Assembly: GCF_004963255.1 (NCBI RefSeq)
Contig: NZ_SUGA01000008.1
Span: 62,001-126,000, forward strand
Length of the DNA stretch: 64,000 nucleotides
From: Mesorhizobium sp.
Lineage (GTDB): Bacteria; Pseudomonadota; Alphaproteobacteria; Rhizobiales; Rhizobiaceae
Direction: 5' to 3'
Shown here: positions 23,769-33,226 of the stretch, one piece after another
How the letters are laid out: each line of letters begins with the position of its first letter
Position numbering within the stretch: position 1 is the first letter of the stretch
Translations under genes and position numbers: made by a program
The notes under the pieces: model-generated
Database searches by the model: none
What the model was told of the DNA's origin: nothing
Seen by the model: the letters and a program-made list of their open reading frames with translations, nothing else

Positions 23769-24449
23769 TCAGCGCGCCGCCGCGATCAGCCGTTCCGCCA
23801 GGTGCGGCGTCAGCGTGTCGAAATGCGAGATCACCAGGGTTGGTTCGAATTCGCTCACATGGCGGTCGGTGTAGCCGAAGTCGACGGCGACCACCGGAAT
23901 GCCGGCTGCCTTGGCGGTGTCGATGTCGGTCTGCGAATCGCCAACCATTACGGCGCTGCTCGGATCGCCGCCGGCCAGCCGGATCGTCTCGGTGAGATGG
24001 CGCGGGTCGGGCTTGCGGAAGGCAAACGTATCCTGGCCGCAGATCGCGGCAAAATAATCCGACATGCCAAGCGCGCCGATCAGCGTCGCGGAATTGGCTT
24101 CGTATTTGTTGGTGCAGACCGCCATCAGGTATCCGGCGGCCTGGAAACGGTCGAGCGCGGCGATCACGCCGGGGTAGGGGCGCGACTTTCCCGGGATGTT
24201 CAGCGTGTAATGCTCGAGGAAGAGCTTCAGCAGCCGGTCGTGCTCTTCGACCATCAGCGCCTTGTTCTGCGCGGCATGCGCGCGTTCGATCATGACGCGG
24301 CCGCCATGGCCGACGAAGCGCCTGAAACCGGCTTCGTCGACGGCGGCCAGATCACTTGCCGCCAGGCTGTGATTGAGGCTGTCGAGCAAGTCCGGCGCCG
24401 TGTCGACCAGCGTACCGTCGAGGTCGAAGACAATGATCGGGCGGGTCAT
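23769..24449 (-). CDS. gph: Phosphoglycolate phosphatase (HAD family)
   Basis: A 226-residue HAD hydrolase that removes phosphate from 2-phosphoglycolate formed in DNA repair or by Rubisco. Motif I is [14 protein letters not shown] with catalytic Asp9 and Asp11, motif II is in VCTNK, motif III holds the Lys of FRKPDP, and motif IV is [16 protein letters not shown]. The cap helices after motif I and the DTAPDL continuation are typical of Gph. The start at 24449 gives the standard family N-terminus MTRPIIVF. It is divergent from rpiA, with about 160 bases between the starts. Other HAD phosphatases share these motifs, so the exact substrate is probable rather than certain. Confidence 0.9.
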   Translation of the reverse strand: MTRPIIVFDLDGTLVDTAPDLLDSLNHSLAASDLAAVDEAGFRRFVGHGGRVMIERAHAAQNKALMVEEHDRLLKLFLEHYTLNIPGKSRPYPGVIAALDRFQAAGYLMAVCTNKYEANSATLIGALGMSDYFAAICGQDTFAFRKPDPRHLTETIRLAGGDPSSAVMVGDSQTDIDTAKAAGIPVVAVDFGYTDRHVSEFEPTLVISHFDTLTPHLAERLIAAAR

Positions 24450-24609
24450 GGTCGGTCCTGCGAAATTCTCGTTGCTGCAGCCGATACAGGCTGGCCAGGG
24501 TTCAAGCAAGAAGCCTCGATCGGTCCACAGAGCCTTTGACGAGGGAGCCTTTGACGGGACAGGCAAAAATGCTAGGAGGCGCGCGAAACCGGCGAAATCG
24601 GGGCTCCGC

Positions 24610-25341
24610 ATGGATGCAAGGCAGTTGAAGGTCGAAGCCGCGCGGGCAGCGCTCGCCCATGTCGGCGACGGCATGCGGCTCGGCATCGGCACCGGCACCA
24701 CAGCGGAAGAGTTCGTGCGGCTGCTGGCCGAGAAGGTCGCGACCGGCCTCAAGGTGATCGGCGTGCCTACTTCCGAGCGCACCGCGGCGCTCTGTCGCGA
24801 GTTGGGTGTGCCGCTGTCCACGCTCGAAGACACGCCGGAACTCGACCTTACCATCGACGGCGCCGACGAAATCGATCCGGACCTCACCTTGATCAAGGGC
24901 GGCGGCGGAGCGCTGCTGCGCGAGAAGATTGTCGCGGCCGCATCCGGGCGCATGATCGTGATCGCCGACAAGTCCAAGCTGGTCGGGACCCTCGGCCGCT
25001 TCCCGCTGCCGGTCGAGGTCAACCAATTCGGCCTGCGCGCCACCGAGATCGCGGTTCGCGCCGCCGCGGCGAAGCTCGGCCTTTCCGGCCCGGTTACATT
25101 GAGGATGACGGGAAGCCAGCCATTTGTTACAGACGGCGGCCACTTTATCCTCGATGCATCTTTTGGCCGCATTCCGGATACAAGAGCGCTTTCGAATGCT
25201 CTCTTCGCCATTCCGGGCGTTGTCGAGCACGGTCTATTCATCGGGTTGGCGTCAACGGCCATCATCGCCGGCGGCGACGGGATCGAAACCGTCCATGTCA
25301 CCCGAAAACCAGGGAGTTCTATCGACCATGATGTTGCATAA
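24610..25341 (+). CDS. rpiA: Ribose-5-phosphate isomerase A
   Basis: A 243-residue enzyme interconverting ribose-5-phosphate and ribulose-5-phosphate in the pentose phosphate pathway. Family motifs are in order: [12 protein letters not shown] near residue 25, [10 protein letters not shown] near 52, the catalytic [14 protein letters not shown] near 82, and the [14 protein letters not shown] stretch near 97 with the catalytic Lys. The start at 24610 ([11 protein letters not shown]) is the family N-terminus. Its last 14 bases overlap the start of the DUF2059 gene, so the two are likely translationally coupled. Confidence 0.95.
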   Translation: MDARQLKVEAARAALAHVGDGMRLGIGTGTTAEEFVRLLAEKVATGLKVIGVPTSERTAALCRELGVPLSTLEDTPELDLTIDGADEIDPDLTLIKGGGGALLREKIVAAASGRMIVIADKSKLVGTLGRFPLPVEVNQFGLRATEIAVRAAAAKLGLSGPVTLRMTGSQPFVTDGGHFILDASFGRIPDTRALSNALFAIPGVVEHGLFIGLASTAIIAGGDGIETVHVTRKPGSSIDHDVA

Positions 25342-25927
25342 ACGGGTTCGCCGCCTTTCGATGTTTCTGGCGGCCTCGGCCGTCCTCGCGCTGTCCTCGC
25401 CGGTGTTTGCGCAGGATGTCAGCGAATCGCATCTGAAGGCCGCGCGCGCGGCCGTCGCGGCGATCCATGCCACGGACTCGTTCGACAACATCCTGCCGCA
25501 GGCCGCTGCCGCGCTGGAGTCGCAGCTCATCCAGAAGAACCCCGACATGCAGGAATTGATCGGCAAGACCGTAACCGAGAAGGCGCTCGGCCTGGCATCG
25601 CGGCGCGCCGACCTCGAAAAGGAGGCAGCGCTTGCCTATGCCAAGGTGTTCTCCGAGAAGGACCTCAACGACATCGCCGCCTTCTACAGCTCGGAAGCCG
25701 GCAAGAAGCTGCTGGACAGCGGCCCCGCGGTGACGCGTGACCTCGTGAAGGCTGCCGACATCTGGCAGAACGGCGTTGCTCGCGACCTCGCGCAGCAGGT
25801 TGGCGAGACGCTTGCTGCCGCCGCCAAGGCCGCGGCGCCGGCAGCGCCGGCTCCGGACGCCACCGCGCCGGCCGACAATTCCGCTCCGGCCGATGGCTCG
25901 GCGCCCGCCGACAATTCCGCGAACTGA
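25328..25927 (+). CDS. Exported DUF2059-domain protein with APAD-rich tail
   Basis: A 199-residue protein. The signal peptide runs to about residue 28 (SSPVFAQDV). A helical DUF2059 domain covers about residues 75-150 ([23 protein letters not shown] is the diagnostic stretch). The tail from about residue 160 is low-complexity, with Ala and Pro then repeats of the form [12 protein letters not shown]. The domain is common in Proteobacteria but its function is unknown; periplasmic location is likely. The start at 25328 lies inside the end of rpiA. A terminator follows at 25962. Confidence 0.85.
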   Translation: MMLHKRVRRLSMFLAASAVLALSSPVFAQDVSESHLKAARAAVAAIHATDSFDNILPQAAAALESQLIQKNPDMQELIGKTVTEKALGLASRRADLEKEAALAYAKVFSEKDLNDIAAFYSSEAGKKLLDSGPAVTRDLVKAADIWQNGVARDLAQQVGETLAAAAKAAAPAAPAPDATAPADNSAPADGSAPADNSAN

Positions 25928-25961
25928 TCGGCTTCAATTCGGCCGTCGGCCGCTGGACCAC

Positions 25962-25991
25962 AAAGCCCGGCTTCGCCCGGGCTTTTCTTTT
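25962..25991 (+). terminator. Rho-independent terminator after rpiA-DUF2059
   Basis: The stem AAAGCCCGG pairs with CCGGGCTTT around a CTTCGC loop and runs into TTCTTTT. It sits 35 bases after the DUF2059 stop and 56 bases before the gor start. Confidence 0.85.
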
Positions 25992-26046
25992 GCCGCTTGG
26001 CAGCCTACCTGTGACCCGTCTTTCTCATCCCCAGGAGCCCACCACG

Positions 26047-27435
26047 ATGGCCGGTTATGACTATGATCTGTTCGTCATCGGCGGCGGCTCCGGTGGGGTC
26101 AGGGCGGCCCGGGTGGCGGCGGCCCTCGGCAAGCGCGTCGCCATCGCCGAGGAATACCGCTTCGGCGGCACCTGCGTCATCCGCGGCTGCGTGCCGAAGA
26201 AGCTCTATGTCTATGCCTCGCAATTTCCCGAGCATTTCACTGATGCCGCCGGCTATGGCTGGACGGTGCCCGAGGCAAGCTTCGACTGGCAGACGCTGGT
26301 CGCCAACAAGGACAAGGAGATCGCGCGGCTCGAGGCGATCTACAAGCGGAATGTCGAGGGCTCAGGCGGCGAGACCTTCCACTCGCGCGCCGTGCTTGTT
26401 GACCAGCACAGCATCTATCTGCAAGCCGAGGACCGAACGGTCAGCGCCGACCAGATCCTGATCGCGACCGGGGGGCGTCCGGCGCCGCATCCGGCGTTGT
26501 CGGGCCACGAGTACTGCGTCTTCTCCAACGAGGCCTTCGATCTCAAGGAACTGCCAAAGGCGATCATGATCGAGGGCGGTGGCTACATCGCCGTCGAATT
26601 CGCCAACATTTTCCACGGCCTGGGCGTCGACACCACGCTGGTTTATCGCGGCCAGGAGATCCTCAGCCGCTTCGACATGGATCTGCGCCGCTCGCTGCAT
26701 GAGACCATGGAGAAGAAGGGCATAAAGATCCTTTGTCCCGCGGTTTCGGAATGGGTGCGCAAGACCCCGGAAGGCAGGCTCGACGTGCTTTTGTCTTCCG
26801 GCCAGACCCTGACGGTCGACCAGGTGATGCTGGCGATCGGGCGCATTCCCAACACCGAGAATATGGGCCTGGAAGGCGTCGGCGTCGAACTCAGCAAGAC
26901 GGGCGCGATCGTGGTCGACAAATATTCGCGCACCAACCTCGACAACATCTGGGCGATCGGCGACGTCACCCATCGCGTGCAACTGACGCCGGTCGCCATC
27001 CACGAGGCGATGTGCTTCATCGAGACCGCCTTCAAGGGCAATCCGATCGCGCCGGATCACGACACTATCCCGACCGCTGTATTCTCGCAGCCGGAGATTG
27101 GAACCGTCGGCCTGTCGGAGGACGACGCGGTCAAGCGCTTCCCCGACGTCGAGATCTATCGCGCGTCCTTCCGTCCGATGCGGCACACGCTGTCCGGCCG
27201 CGACGAGAAGATGCTGATGAAGCTGGTGGTCGACGGCGCGTCCAGGAAGGTAGTCGGCGCTCATATCCTGGGTCCCGATGCCGGCGAGATGGCGCAGCTT
27301 CTGGGTATCCCGCTGAAGGCGGGGCTGACCAAGGACGATTTCGACCGCACCATGGCCGTGCATCCGACCGCGGCAGAGGAACTGGTCACGATGTACAAGC
27401 CGACCTACCGCGTGAAGAACGGCGAACGCATTTGA
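26047..27435 (+). CDS. gor: Glutathione-disulfide reductase
   Basis: A 462-residue FAD-dependent disulfide reductase that regenerates glutathione with NADPH. The FAD motif GGGSGGVRAARVAA lies near residue 11. The redox pair is in GGTCVIRGCVPKK (near residue 42). An NADPH site EGGGYIAVEFANI lies near 178, with a second FAD segment AIGDVTHR near 305. The catalytic HPTAAEE lies near 440 at the dimer interface. The start at 26047 (MAGYDYDLFVIGGG) fits the family, while an upstream extension to 25990 does not. It has its own terminator at both ends. Confidence 0.94.
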   Translation: MAGYDYDLFVIGGGSGGVRAARVAAALGKRVAIAEEYRFGGTCVIRGCVPKKLYVYASQFPEHFTDAAGYGWTVPEASFDWQTLVANKDKEIARLEAIYKRNVEGSGGETFHSRAVLVDQHSIYLQAEDRTVSADQILIATGGRPAPHPALSGHEYCVFSNEAFDLKELPKAIMIEGGGYIAVEFANIFHGLGVDTTLVYRGQEILSRFDMDLRRSLHETMEKKGIKILCPAVSEWVRKTPEGRLDVLLSSGQTLTVDQVMLAIGRIPNTENMGLEGVGVELSKTGAIVVDKYSRTNLDNIWAIGDVTHRVQLTPVAIHEAMCFIETAFKGNPIAPDHDTIPTAVFSQPEIGTVGLSEDDAVKRFPDVEIYRASFRPMRHTLSGRDEKMLMKLVVDGASRKVVGAHILGPDAGEMAQLLGIPLKAGLTKDDFDRTMAVHPTAAEELVTMYKPTYRVKNGERI

Positions 27436-27443
27436 TTGCAGCT

Positions 27444-27474
27444 TTGGGGCCGCTGGCGACGCCAGCGACCCCAA
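27444..27474. terminator. Bidirectional hairpin terminator between gor and mgtE
   Basis: Near-perfect inverted repeat: TTGGGG and CGCTGGCG pair with CGCCAGCG and CCCCAA around a single-base loop, with one unpaired base on each side. It lies between two convergent genes, 8 bases from gor and 5 bases from mgtE. Confidence 0.7.
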
Positions 27475-27479
27475 GATCT

Positions 27480-28844
27480 TTAAAGCAGCGTCCCGCGCAG
27501 GATCACCAGCGCCACCGAGAAGTAGATTACCAGCCCCGTGACGTCGACCAGCGTGGCGACGAACGGCGCAGAGGCGCTTGCCGGGTCGAAGCCGATCCGC
27601 TTCAGCGCGAAAGGCAGCATCGATCCCGACAGCGAGCCGAAGGTGACGATGCCGATCAGCGCCGCGCCCACCGTCGCCGCGATCAGCATCCAGTGCGGGC
27701 CGTAGTCGTAGAAGCCGAAATACTGCCAGAGCGCGATGCGGCAGATGCCGACGACGCCAAGGATCGAGCCGAGCACCACACCGGTCGGCAGCTCGCGCAG
27801 CGCCACCCGCCACCAGTCGCGCAGACCGATCTCGCGCAGCGCCAGCGCGCGGATGACGAGCGACGTCGCCTGCGAGCCGGAATTGCCGCCGGAACTCATG
27901 ATCAGTGGGATGAACAGCGTCAGCACGATCGCCTTCTCCAGCTCACCCTCGTAGCTCTGCATGGCGTTGGCCGTCAGCATCTCGCTGAGGAACAGCGCGC
28001 TTAGCCAGCCGGCGCGCTTCTGGATCATGGCGAGGAAGCCCATCTTCATATAGGGCTCGTCCAGCGCCTCCATGCCGCCGAAACGATGCACGTCCTCGGT
28101 CGTTTCCTCGATCATCGTGTCGATGATGTCGTCGACGGTGACGATGCCGAGGATCCTGCCGTGGTCGACGACAGGCAGCGCGAGGAGGTCGTATTTCGAG
28201 ATGGTCTGCGCCAGGTTCTCGCGATCGGTGAGCGGCGTCACCGTCACCGGCATGCGGTCAGGCGCCACCGACAGGATCGAATCCTCGGGATTGCCCGTGA
28301 TCAACCGACGCAACCCGGTCGAACGCAGCAGGAGCTGCGTCTCCGGATCGACTATGTAGATGGCGTAGATGGTTTCGCGCGTACGCTCGACCTTGCGGAT
28401 GTAGTCGAGCGTGCGGCCGACGGTCCAGTCGGAAGGCACGCTGACGAATTCGGTCGTCATGATCGAGGCGGCGCTGCCTTCCGGGTATCCCAGGATGGAC
28501 AGCAGCGTGGCGCGCAGCGGCGGGGCAAGCGCGCCGAGCAGCTCCGAGCGGGCCGGTTCATCCAGCTCGCGCAGAATGTCGGCCGCGCGGTCGACCGACA
28601 TGGCGGTCAACAGCTTGCTCGCCTTGGCGCGTGGCAGTGCTTCCGCGAGTTCCGGAGCGCGTTCGAGTTCCGGCTGATCGAAAATCTCGACCAGCCGCTC
28701 GAACGGCACGGCGCAGAGCAGCTCGATGGCTGTCTCGCGAGGCTCGTGGTTGAGGGCTTCGACGACGTCGGCGACGTGGTCGTTGGCAAGAACACGGGCG
28801 ACGGCGACGGCTTCGTCGTCCGATACGGGTGCGAATTCGTTCAT
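27480..28844 (-). CDS. mgtE: Magnesium transporter MgtE
   Basis: A 454-residue Mg2+ channel. The N-terminal helical domain (residues about 20-125) is followed by two CBS domains (about 130-255, with IVDPETQLL and LPVVDHGRILGIVTVDDIID). A linker and five membrane helices follow, with the pore region IMSSGGNSGSQATSLVIRALA near residue 315. Cytoplasmic Mg2+ bound by the CBS region normally closes the channel. The ATG at 28844 follows AAGGAG. It converges with gor. The 283-base upstream leader holds an inverted repeat at 28870-28893. Confidence 0.95.
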   Translation of the reverse strand: MNEFAPVSDDEAVAVARVLANDHVADVVEALNHEPRETAIELLCAVPFERLVEIFDQPELERAPELAEALPRAKASKLLTAMSVDRAADILRELDEPARSELLGALAPPLRATLLSILGYPEGSAASIMTTEFVSVPSDWTVGRTLDYIRKVERTRETIYAIYIVDPETQLLLRSTGLRRLITGNPEDSILSVAPDRMPVTVTPLTDRENLAQTISKYDLLALPVVDHGRILGIVTVDDIIDTMIEETTEDVHRFGGMEALDEPYMKMGFLAMIQKRAGWLSALFLSEMLTANAMQSYEGELEKAIVLTLFIPLIMSSGGNSGSQATSLVIRALALREIGLRDWWRVALRELPTGVVLGSILGVVGICRIALWQYFGFYDYGPHWMLIAATVGAALIGIVTFGSLSGSMLPFALKRIGFDPASASAPFVATLVDVTGLVIYFSVALVILRGTLL

Positions 28845-28869
28845 GGGCTCACTCCTTGCCGTCCGGCAG

Positions 28870-28893
28870 GACGTGAGCCGTTCAGGTCACGTC
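28870..28893. promoter_or_regulatory. Inverted repeat in the mgtE leader
   Basis: Perfect 7-base arms GACGTGA and TCACGTC are separated by ten bases, 26 bases upstream of the mgtE ATG. It could be an operator or part of a regulatory RNA fold. I could not match the leader to the known magnesium riboswitch consensus. Confidence 0.35.
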
Positions 28894-29127
28894 AGGGCGG
28901 ACGGCGGTTGCGTTCGACTGTGACTGTCGCCAGGCATGGCGGGTTGACCTTTCTGCTCGCGGGGGTTCGAGTTTGAATTTGGCGAGCGCGCGCAACATAG
29001 GCACGGTTTTTGCCGAGTCAATCGCGAAGGGCGCTGAAAACGGACGCGGGGAGGCCGGATCGCGAGACTGTGATCGAGGGCGGCCTAAGCGGGGCCACGG
29101 CTGCCGATCAAGGGCTTGGTATGACTG

Positions 29128-31143
29128 CTATTTCTGCTTCAGCCGACGGAAGCGCAGCCATTTGTCCTCGGTCGGCCGCGGCGGCTGGGTGAGGATGGTG
29201 GTGAGCTCGCGCGGCAGGCTGGGAGCGATCGGCTTCTTGGTGGCGACGCCGTCGGCGATCGCGACCACGCTGTGATAGAACTCCTCGCCGGAAAGCGAGC
29301 GCGGCGCCACTGCCTCGTGCATGACGCTGATGACGGTGACGTTCGGACAATTGTCCTTGATCGCCTGGTGGAAGGCTATCTTGCCATCGGGGTCGAGAGC
29401 GCCGGTCGCCTCATCGAGGAAGAGAAGCCCGGGCTGCTGTAGGATGATGCGCGCGACCACCAGCTTCTGCTTCTGGCCGCCCGAAAGTACCTGATCCCAA
29501 ATCTTGCCTTCGCGGCTCTCGTCGGCCAGGTGTTCGATGAAGTCGCCCAGACCGGCTTTGTGCAAAGCCGCCGCTACCTGGGTGTCGCTATGGTCGTTCT
29601 CTGAACCCGGCAGGCAGACGAGTTGCTTCAGCGACACCTGCTGCAGCTTGACCTCCTGGGCAGCGTAGAAATTGGTGACGCCTTCCGGGAAGACGATGGT
29701 GCCGCGGCCATAAGGCCACAGGCCATTGATCGCCTTGATCAGCGATGTCTTGCCGCAGCCGGACTCGCCCTTGAGGAAGGTCCATTCGCCGCGGCGGAAA
29801 CGGAGGTTTGCAGCGCTGAGGAAAGGTGTGGCGTCCTCGCCTTGGTGGGCGAGTTCCAGCTTCTGGATGGTGAGACCGAAAACCGGATTCTGGCTCGCGT
29901 AGCTGAAGTCGGATCGGCCGGTCTGCTGGTAGAATTCCCGCGGGCGCTGGACGTTCTCGATCGCGTTGGCGAGCTCGGTCACGCGCTGGCTGTTGGCTCT
30001 GAGCGTCGCAATCGCCGGCATGACATGGATGAACCACGAGCACTGGCTGATCAACTGGGCGACCATTTCGGAACCGGTGATGTAGCCTTTGTAGTCGAGG
30101 CGGTTGTGGATGAACGACAAGAGGCCTGGCGCGTAGGCAATGATACGGGCGCCGACGAAATTGTAGATCAGCTCGAATGAGGTGTAACTGGTGTTGACGA
30201 TATTCAGTCGGCCCCATGTCTTGTCGATATCGACATAGAGCCTGTCATGCATCGACTTCTGCACGTCCTCGCCATGCGAGGCGGCAACGTGGAAGCTGCG
30301 GCGCAGGAATGTAATGAGTTCGCTGCGGTAGCTGCCCTCCGCCTGCTGCATGCGGACATTGAGCCGCTCGAGCAGGCGTCCGAGCTTGACCGCGATCCAG
30401 GTGTTCAGCGGCACGTAGATGGCGACGGCAAGGAAAGCCAGCACCGCGGTGCCATAGCCGCCCAGGAATTCCAGGCCTTTGACCTCGACCGACGATCCGA
30501 TCAGGTTTTCGCCGATGAAGTAGAGCGACGTCGCCACGCCAAGCACGCCCATGGCAAGCCCGATGGCTCCGCCGGTCATGTCCTTGATCGATTCCTGGAT
30601 GCGCTGGTCGATATTGTCGGGAGCGACGATGCCGCCGGCCGCCGAACCATGCTGGGCATGGAAATGGGTATGATTGCCGTCTAGCAGGGCTTGGTTGAAC
30701 TGGTTGTCCAGCCAACCGCGCCATTTGCGGTGCAGGGTCGTTGAAACGAGATTGCGCACCCCGGTGAAGCCGGCATCCTTCAGGATCACCAGCAGTACCA
30801 GTATGCCGGCATTGGTCAGGATGGTCTGCAGCGGATGGGTGTTGGCGGCATCATGGAGGAAAGCGATCGAATTGCCGAGTTCGCCCAACGCCACGGCAAA
30901 CCAAACGCCGGCCTTGCTGGAGAGAGCGGTGAGGGCGGCGATGACGAAGGTGAGCGTCCAGGCTTCCTTCCACCGGTCGGAGAACCAGTAGGCTCGCATC
31001 AGCCCCCAGAATGTACGCATCGACGATACCGGCGTCAGGGGCGAGGTCTTTGCCTCGCTGGATGTTTGCTCCGGTACTGCACGTTGCGGTCTACCGACCT
31101 CAGTCACGATCCCGCCCAAACCTTTCTTAGTTTTGTTACACAT
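29128..31143 (-). CDS. ABC transporter with fused BacA/SbmA-like membrane domain and ATPase
   Basis: A 671-residue inner-membrane protein. The membrane domain (residues about 45-430) is of the SbmA/BacA type, shown by the SNSYTSFELIYN-like stretch VNTSYTSFELIYNFVGARI and the length. The ATPase domain follows: Walker A GESGCGKTS (459-467), signature LSGGQKQ (553 on), Walker B LLFLDEA (about 573-579), and H-loop His near 608. BacA itself lacks the ATPase; this fused form resembles the ABCD/ExsE group in rhizobia, linked to very-long-chain acyl or peptide transport. The short palindrome GTTAC-N5-GTAAC overlaps the start codon. The substrate is unknown. Confidence 0.88.
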   Translation of the reverse strand: MCNKTKKGLGGIVTEVGRPQRAVPEQTSSEAKTSPLTPVSSMRTFWGLMRAYWFSDRWKEAWTLTFVIAALTALSSKAGVWFAVALGELGNSIAFLHDAANTHPLQTILTNAGILVLLVILKDAGFTGVRNLVSTTLHRKWRGWLDNQFNQALLDGNHTHFHAQHGSAAGGIVAPDNIDQRIQESIKDMTGGAIGLAMGVLGVATSLYFIGENLIGSSVEVKGLEFLGGYGTAVLAFLAVAIYVPLNTWIAVKLGRLLERLNVRMQQAEGSYRSELITFLRRSFHVAASHGEDVQKSMHDRLYVDIDKTWGRLNIVNTSYTSFELIYNFVGARIIAYAPGLLSFIHNRLDYKGYITGSEMVAQLISQCSWFIHVMPAIATLRANSQRVTELANAIENVQRPREFYQQTGRSDFSYASQNPVFGLTIQKLELAHQGEDATPFLSAANLRFRRGEWTFLKGESGCGKTSLIKAINGLWPYGRGTIVFPEGVTNFYAAQEVKLQQVSLKQLVCLPGSENDHSDTQVAAALHKAGLGDFIEHLADESREGKIWDQVLSGGQKQKLVVARIILQQPGLLFLDEATGALDPDGKIAFHQAIKDNCPNVTVISVMHEAVAPRSLSGEEFYHSVVAIADGVATKKPIAPSLPRELTTILTQPPRPTEDKWLRFRRLKQK

Positions 31144-31378
31144 GGTAACACCAATTGATCATTTTCCATTAATTTTCTGCCGAGGAATGTGAACGGTGTT
31201 ACCCCGCCGTGGCGCGAGGGCAACAGAAAGCCAATGCCCAGAGGCCACCCACCGCGCTGATTTCGGCTTTTATTCCAGTGTGTTAAAGGCAATTGAGCCA
31301 ACAGACGGAAAGCTTCCCTTAGGGAAGCAAAAAACACGGGTTTGTGAATGAAAAAGGGGCGCCGGTCAGCCGAAATGG

Positions 31379-31876
31379 CTACTGGACGGTGACCGGAATG
31401 CCCGAAAATTTACCGTCGGTGACCTCTTCGGGCTTGCCCGATTCGTCTTTTCCGGAGGCGCTGAAATGACCGGAAATGGTCTTTGCGGCTGCATCGTATT
31501 TGTCGACGACGATCTTCCCGCTGCTGAAACGGACGTGGCCTACCATGGCGCCGGAATCGAGAATGTTGAAGTTGGCGCTGTTGGCGGGGGAGCCCGTCTT
31601 GAGCGGATAGCCGCCGGTAAGGTCGTTCGGATCCTTCAGCTCGAGCATCGAATTGAAGGTCATGGTCGGCGCCCCCTGTTCTGTTCCCGACAAGTTCAGC
31701 ATCGGCTTGCCGCCCATCTGCATCGTCTGGGCCAGGGTGAAGGACGCAGTCCAGGGCTTGCCCTCGAAAGTCGCCGACATGACGGCTTCCTCGGCGGACA
31801 CGCGCTGCAATGTCTGCGGAAGCCCAAGGGCGAGAGCCAAGCACAACAGCGACAATGCGCGACGCCTGACCGCCAT
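31379..31876 (-). CDS. Exported beta-rich protein of unknown function (165 aa)
   Basis: The ATG at 31876 follows AAGGGG at a good spacing; the upstream in-frame TTG at 31891 is less likely. A basic N-terminus and hydrophobic core to about residue 28 form a signal peptide (VSAEEA). The mature domain alternates beta strands (MSATFEGKPWTASFTLA, NLSGTEQGAPTMTFN, GHVRFSSGKIVVDKYD, GHFSASGKDESG). It resembles small DUF-type periplasmic proteins with a calycin-like fold, but I recognise no named family. No neighbour gives a functional clue. Confidence 0.65.
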   Translation of the reverse strand: MAVRRRALSLLCLALALGLPQTLQRVSAEEAVMSATFEGKPWTASFTLAQTMQMGGKPMLNLSGTEQGAPTMTFNSMLELKDPNDLTGGYPLKTGSPANSANFNILDSGAMVGHVRFSSGKIVVDKYDAAAKTISGHFSASGKDESGKPEEVTDGKFSGIPVTVQ

Positions 31877-32035
31877 TCGGTGCCCCTTCAAATCAGCTAA
31901 ACCCTTGCCGATCCTAGCTCAGCGCCGTGATCGAGGCGATTCACCAGATCGTGTTTTGGCGGCTGAACAGGATTTGACAACGTCCGCCTGCCGGGTCGAA
32001 TCTACCCGGCGATGGTTTATGTCGGGGGGGATGAC

Positions 32036-32470
32036 ATGCCCGCACGGACAATCGCACTCGCGTTGCTCGCGGTTTTCACCTGTCTGTCGGTCGCGCATGC
32101 CGGCAGCCAGAACATTCCGGCCAGCGCGGAAGGCCAGGTCCAATTCAACACGCCGTCCGGCAATATCGGCTGCATCTACACGTCGAAGGGTGGCACCAGC
32201 ACCTACCAGCCGCGGGACGGCGGACCGGAGCTTTCCTGCTCGCGCGTCGAACCGAGCTACGTCACGGTGATTTTGGGACCCAAAGGGCCAGCGACGCTGA
32301 TCAAGAATCCCGGCGAGCAGGGTTGTTGCAGCGACGTGACCAAGCTCCGCTACGGCAACAGCTGGAGCGAGGGACCGTTTTCCTGCCAGTCGTCGACGAA
32401 GGGGCTGAGCTGCACCGGCAGCAATGGCCACGGATTCTTCCTGAGCAAGGCCAAGGTGACTGCGAAGTAG
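32036..32470 (+). CDS. Exported cysteine-rich protein, DUF6636-like
   Basis: A 144-residue protein beginning after a run of seven G residues at the ribosome site. The signal peptide ends near HAGSQN (residue about 23). The mature part has the ordered pattern NTPSGNIGCIY, LSCSR, GEQGCCSDV, GPFSCQSS, LSCTGSNGHGFFLS. This resembles the DUF6636 pattern (SPSGNI..C, GHGF.LS) known from Gram-positive and proteobacterial secreted proteins. Six cysteines suggest three disulfides. The function is unknown. It is convergent with the DsbA-like gene next door. Confidence 0.75.
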   Translation: MPARTIALALLAVFTCLSVAHAGSQNIPASAEGQVQFNTPSGNIGCIYTSKGGTSTYQPRDGGPELSCSRVEPSYVTVILGPKGPATLIKNPGEQGCCSDVTKLRYGNSWSEGPFSCQSSTKGLSCTGSNGHGFFLSKAKVTAK

Positions 32471-32506
32471 AAGCGCAATCCCGGAGCGCGCGCGGCGAGG
32501 GAACGT

Positions 32507-33187
32507 TCAGTTCGCGGTTTCCAGCTCGCCGCGCGCCTTGAGCTGGGCGACCTGGCGGATCGCGTCGGCAAGCGTGTCGGCATCCTGCGCGCCCATCACC
32601 GCATATTTGCCCTCAAGCAGGAAGCAGGGCACACCGGTGATGCCCATGCGCGAAGCGGTAGCGATCTCGTTGCGGACGGCTTCGACATCGGCGTCGGTCG
32701 GCAGCAGCGTCTCGACCACGGACGCATCCATGCCGGCCTCGCCGGCGGCCTCCACCAGCACGGCATGGTCGCCGATGTTGACGCCTTCCTCGAAATTCAG
32801 CTGGAAGAGGCGGCGCACCAGCCGGTTCTGCACATCTTCGCCCGCGGCGCCCGCCCAGCGGATGACGCGATGCGCGTCCAGCGTGTTGGCCGCGACCTTG
32901 ATGGCACCGAATGCGAAGTGGATTCCCTCCGCTTCGCCCAGCGGCTCGATGCGCGCGTGGATCTGTTGAATACGTTCCTCGCTGCCGAACTTGCCGAGCA
33001 TGTATTGGCGGCGATCCATGCCTCCAGGCGGGATGGTCGGATCGAGCTGGAATGGTCGCCAACTGACACGCACGTCGACATCGCTTGCGGCGGCAATGGC
33101 CTTGTCCAACCGCTTCTGGCCGATGAAGCACCAGGGGCAGACGACATCGGACACAACATCGACGGTGATGGAGTTCTCGGCGCTCAT
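32507..33187 (-). CDS. DsbA-family oxidoreductase (FrnE-like)
   Basis: A 226-residue thioredoxin-fold protein with the redox motif CPWC at Cys17-Cys20 (VVSDVVCPWCFIGQKRLDK) and the cis-Pro loop GITGVPCFLLEGKYA near residue 185. It has no signal peptide, so it is cytoplasmic, as in the FrnE group implicated in polyketide and stress functions. The helical insert QLDPTIPPGGMDRRQYM is typical of the group. It lies 39 bases downstream of the peptide-binding-protein gene on the same strand and may be in its operon. It converges with the cysteine-rich exported protein. Confidence 0.88.
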   Translation of the reverse strand: MSAENSITVDVVSDVVCPWCFIGQKRLDKAIAAASDVDVRVSWRPFQLDPTIPPGGMDRRQYMLGKFGSEERIQQIHARIEPLGEAEGIHFAFGAIKVAANTLDAHRVIRWAGAAGEDVQNRLVRRLFQLNFEEGVNIGDHAVLVEAAGEAGMDASVVETLLPTDADVEAVRNEIATASRMGITGVPCFLLEGKYAVMGAQDADTLADAIRQVAQLKARGELETAN

Positions 33188-33226
33188 GCTCGTCTCCTGT
33201 CTGGTCTCGATTGGGCTGGGCTTGCG

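Noticed and set aside
25858..25924. Tandem repeat in the DUF2059 gene tail
   Set aside because: It is a coding low-complexity APAD-type tail, not a separate repeat element.
28845..29000. Magnesium M-box riboswitch before mgtE
   Set aside because: The conserved core of the known class was not recognisable by eye; only an inverted repeat was recorded.
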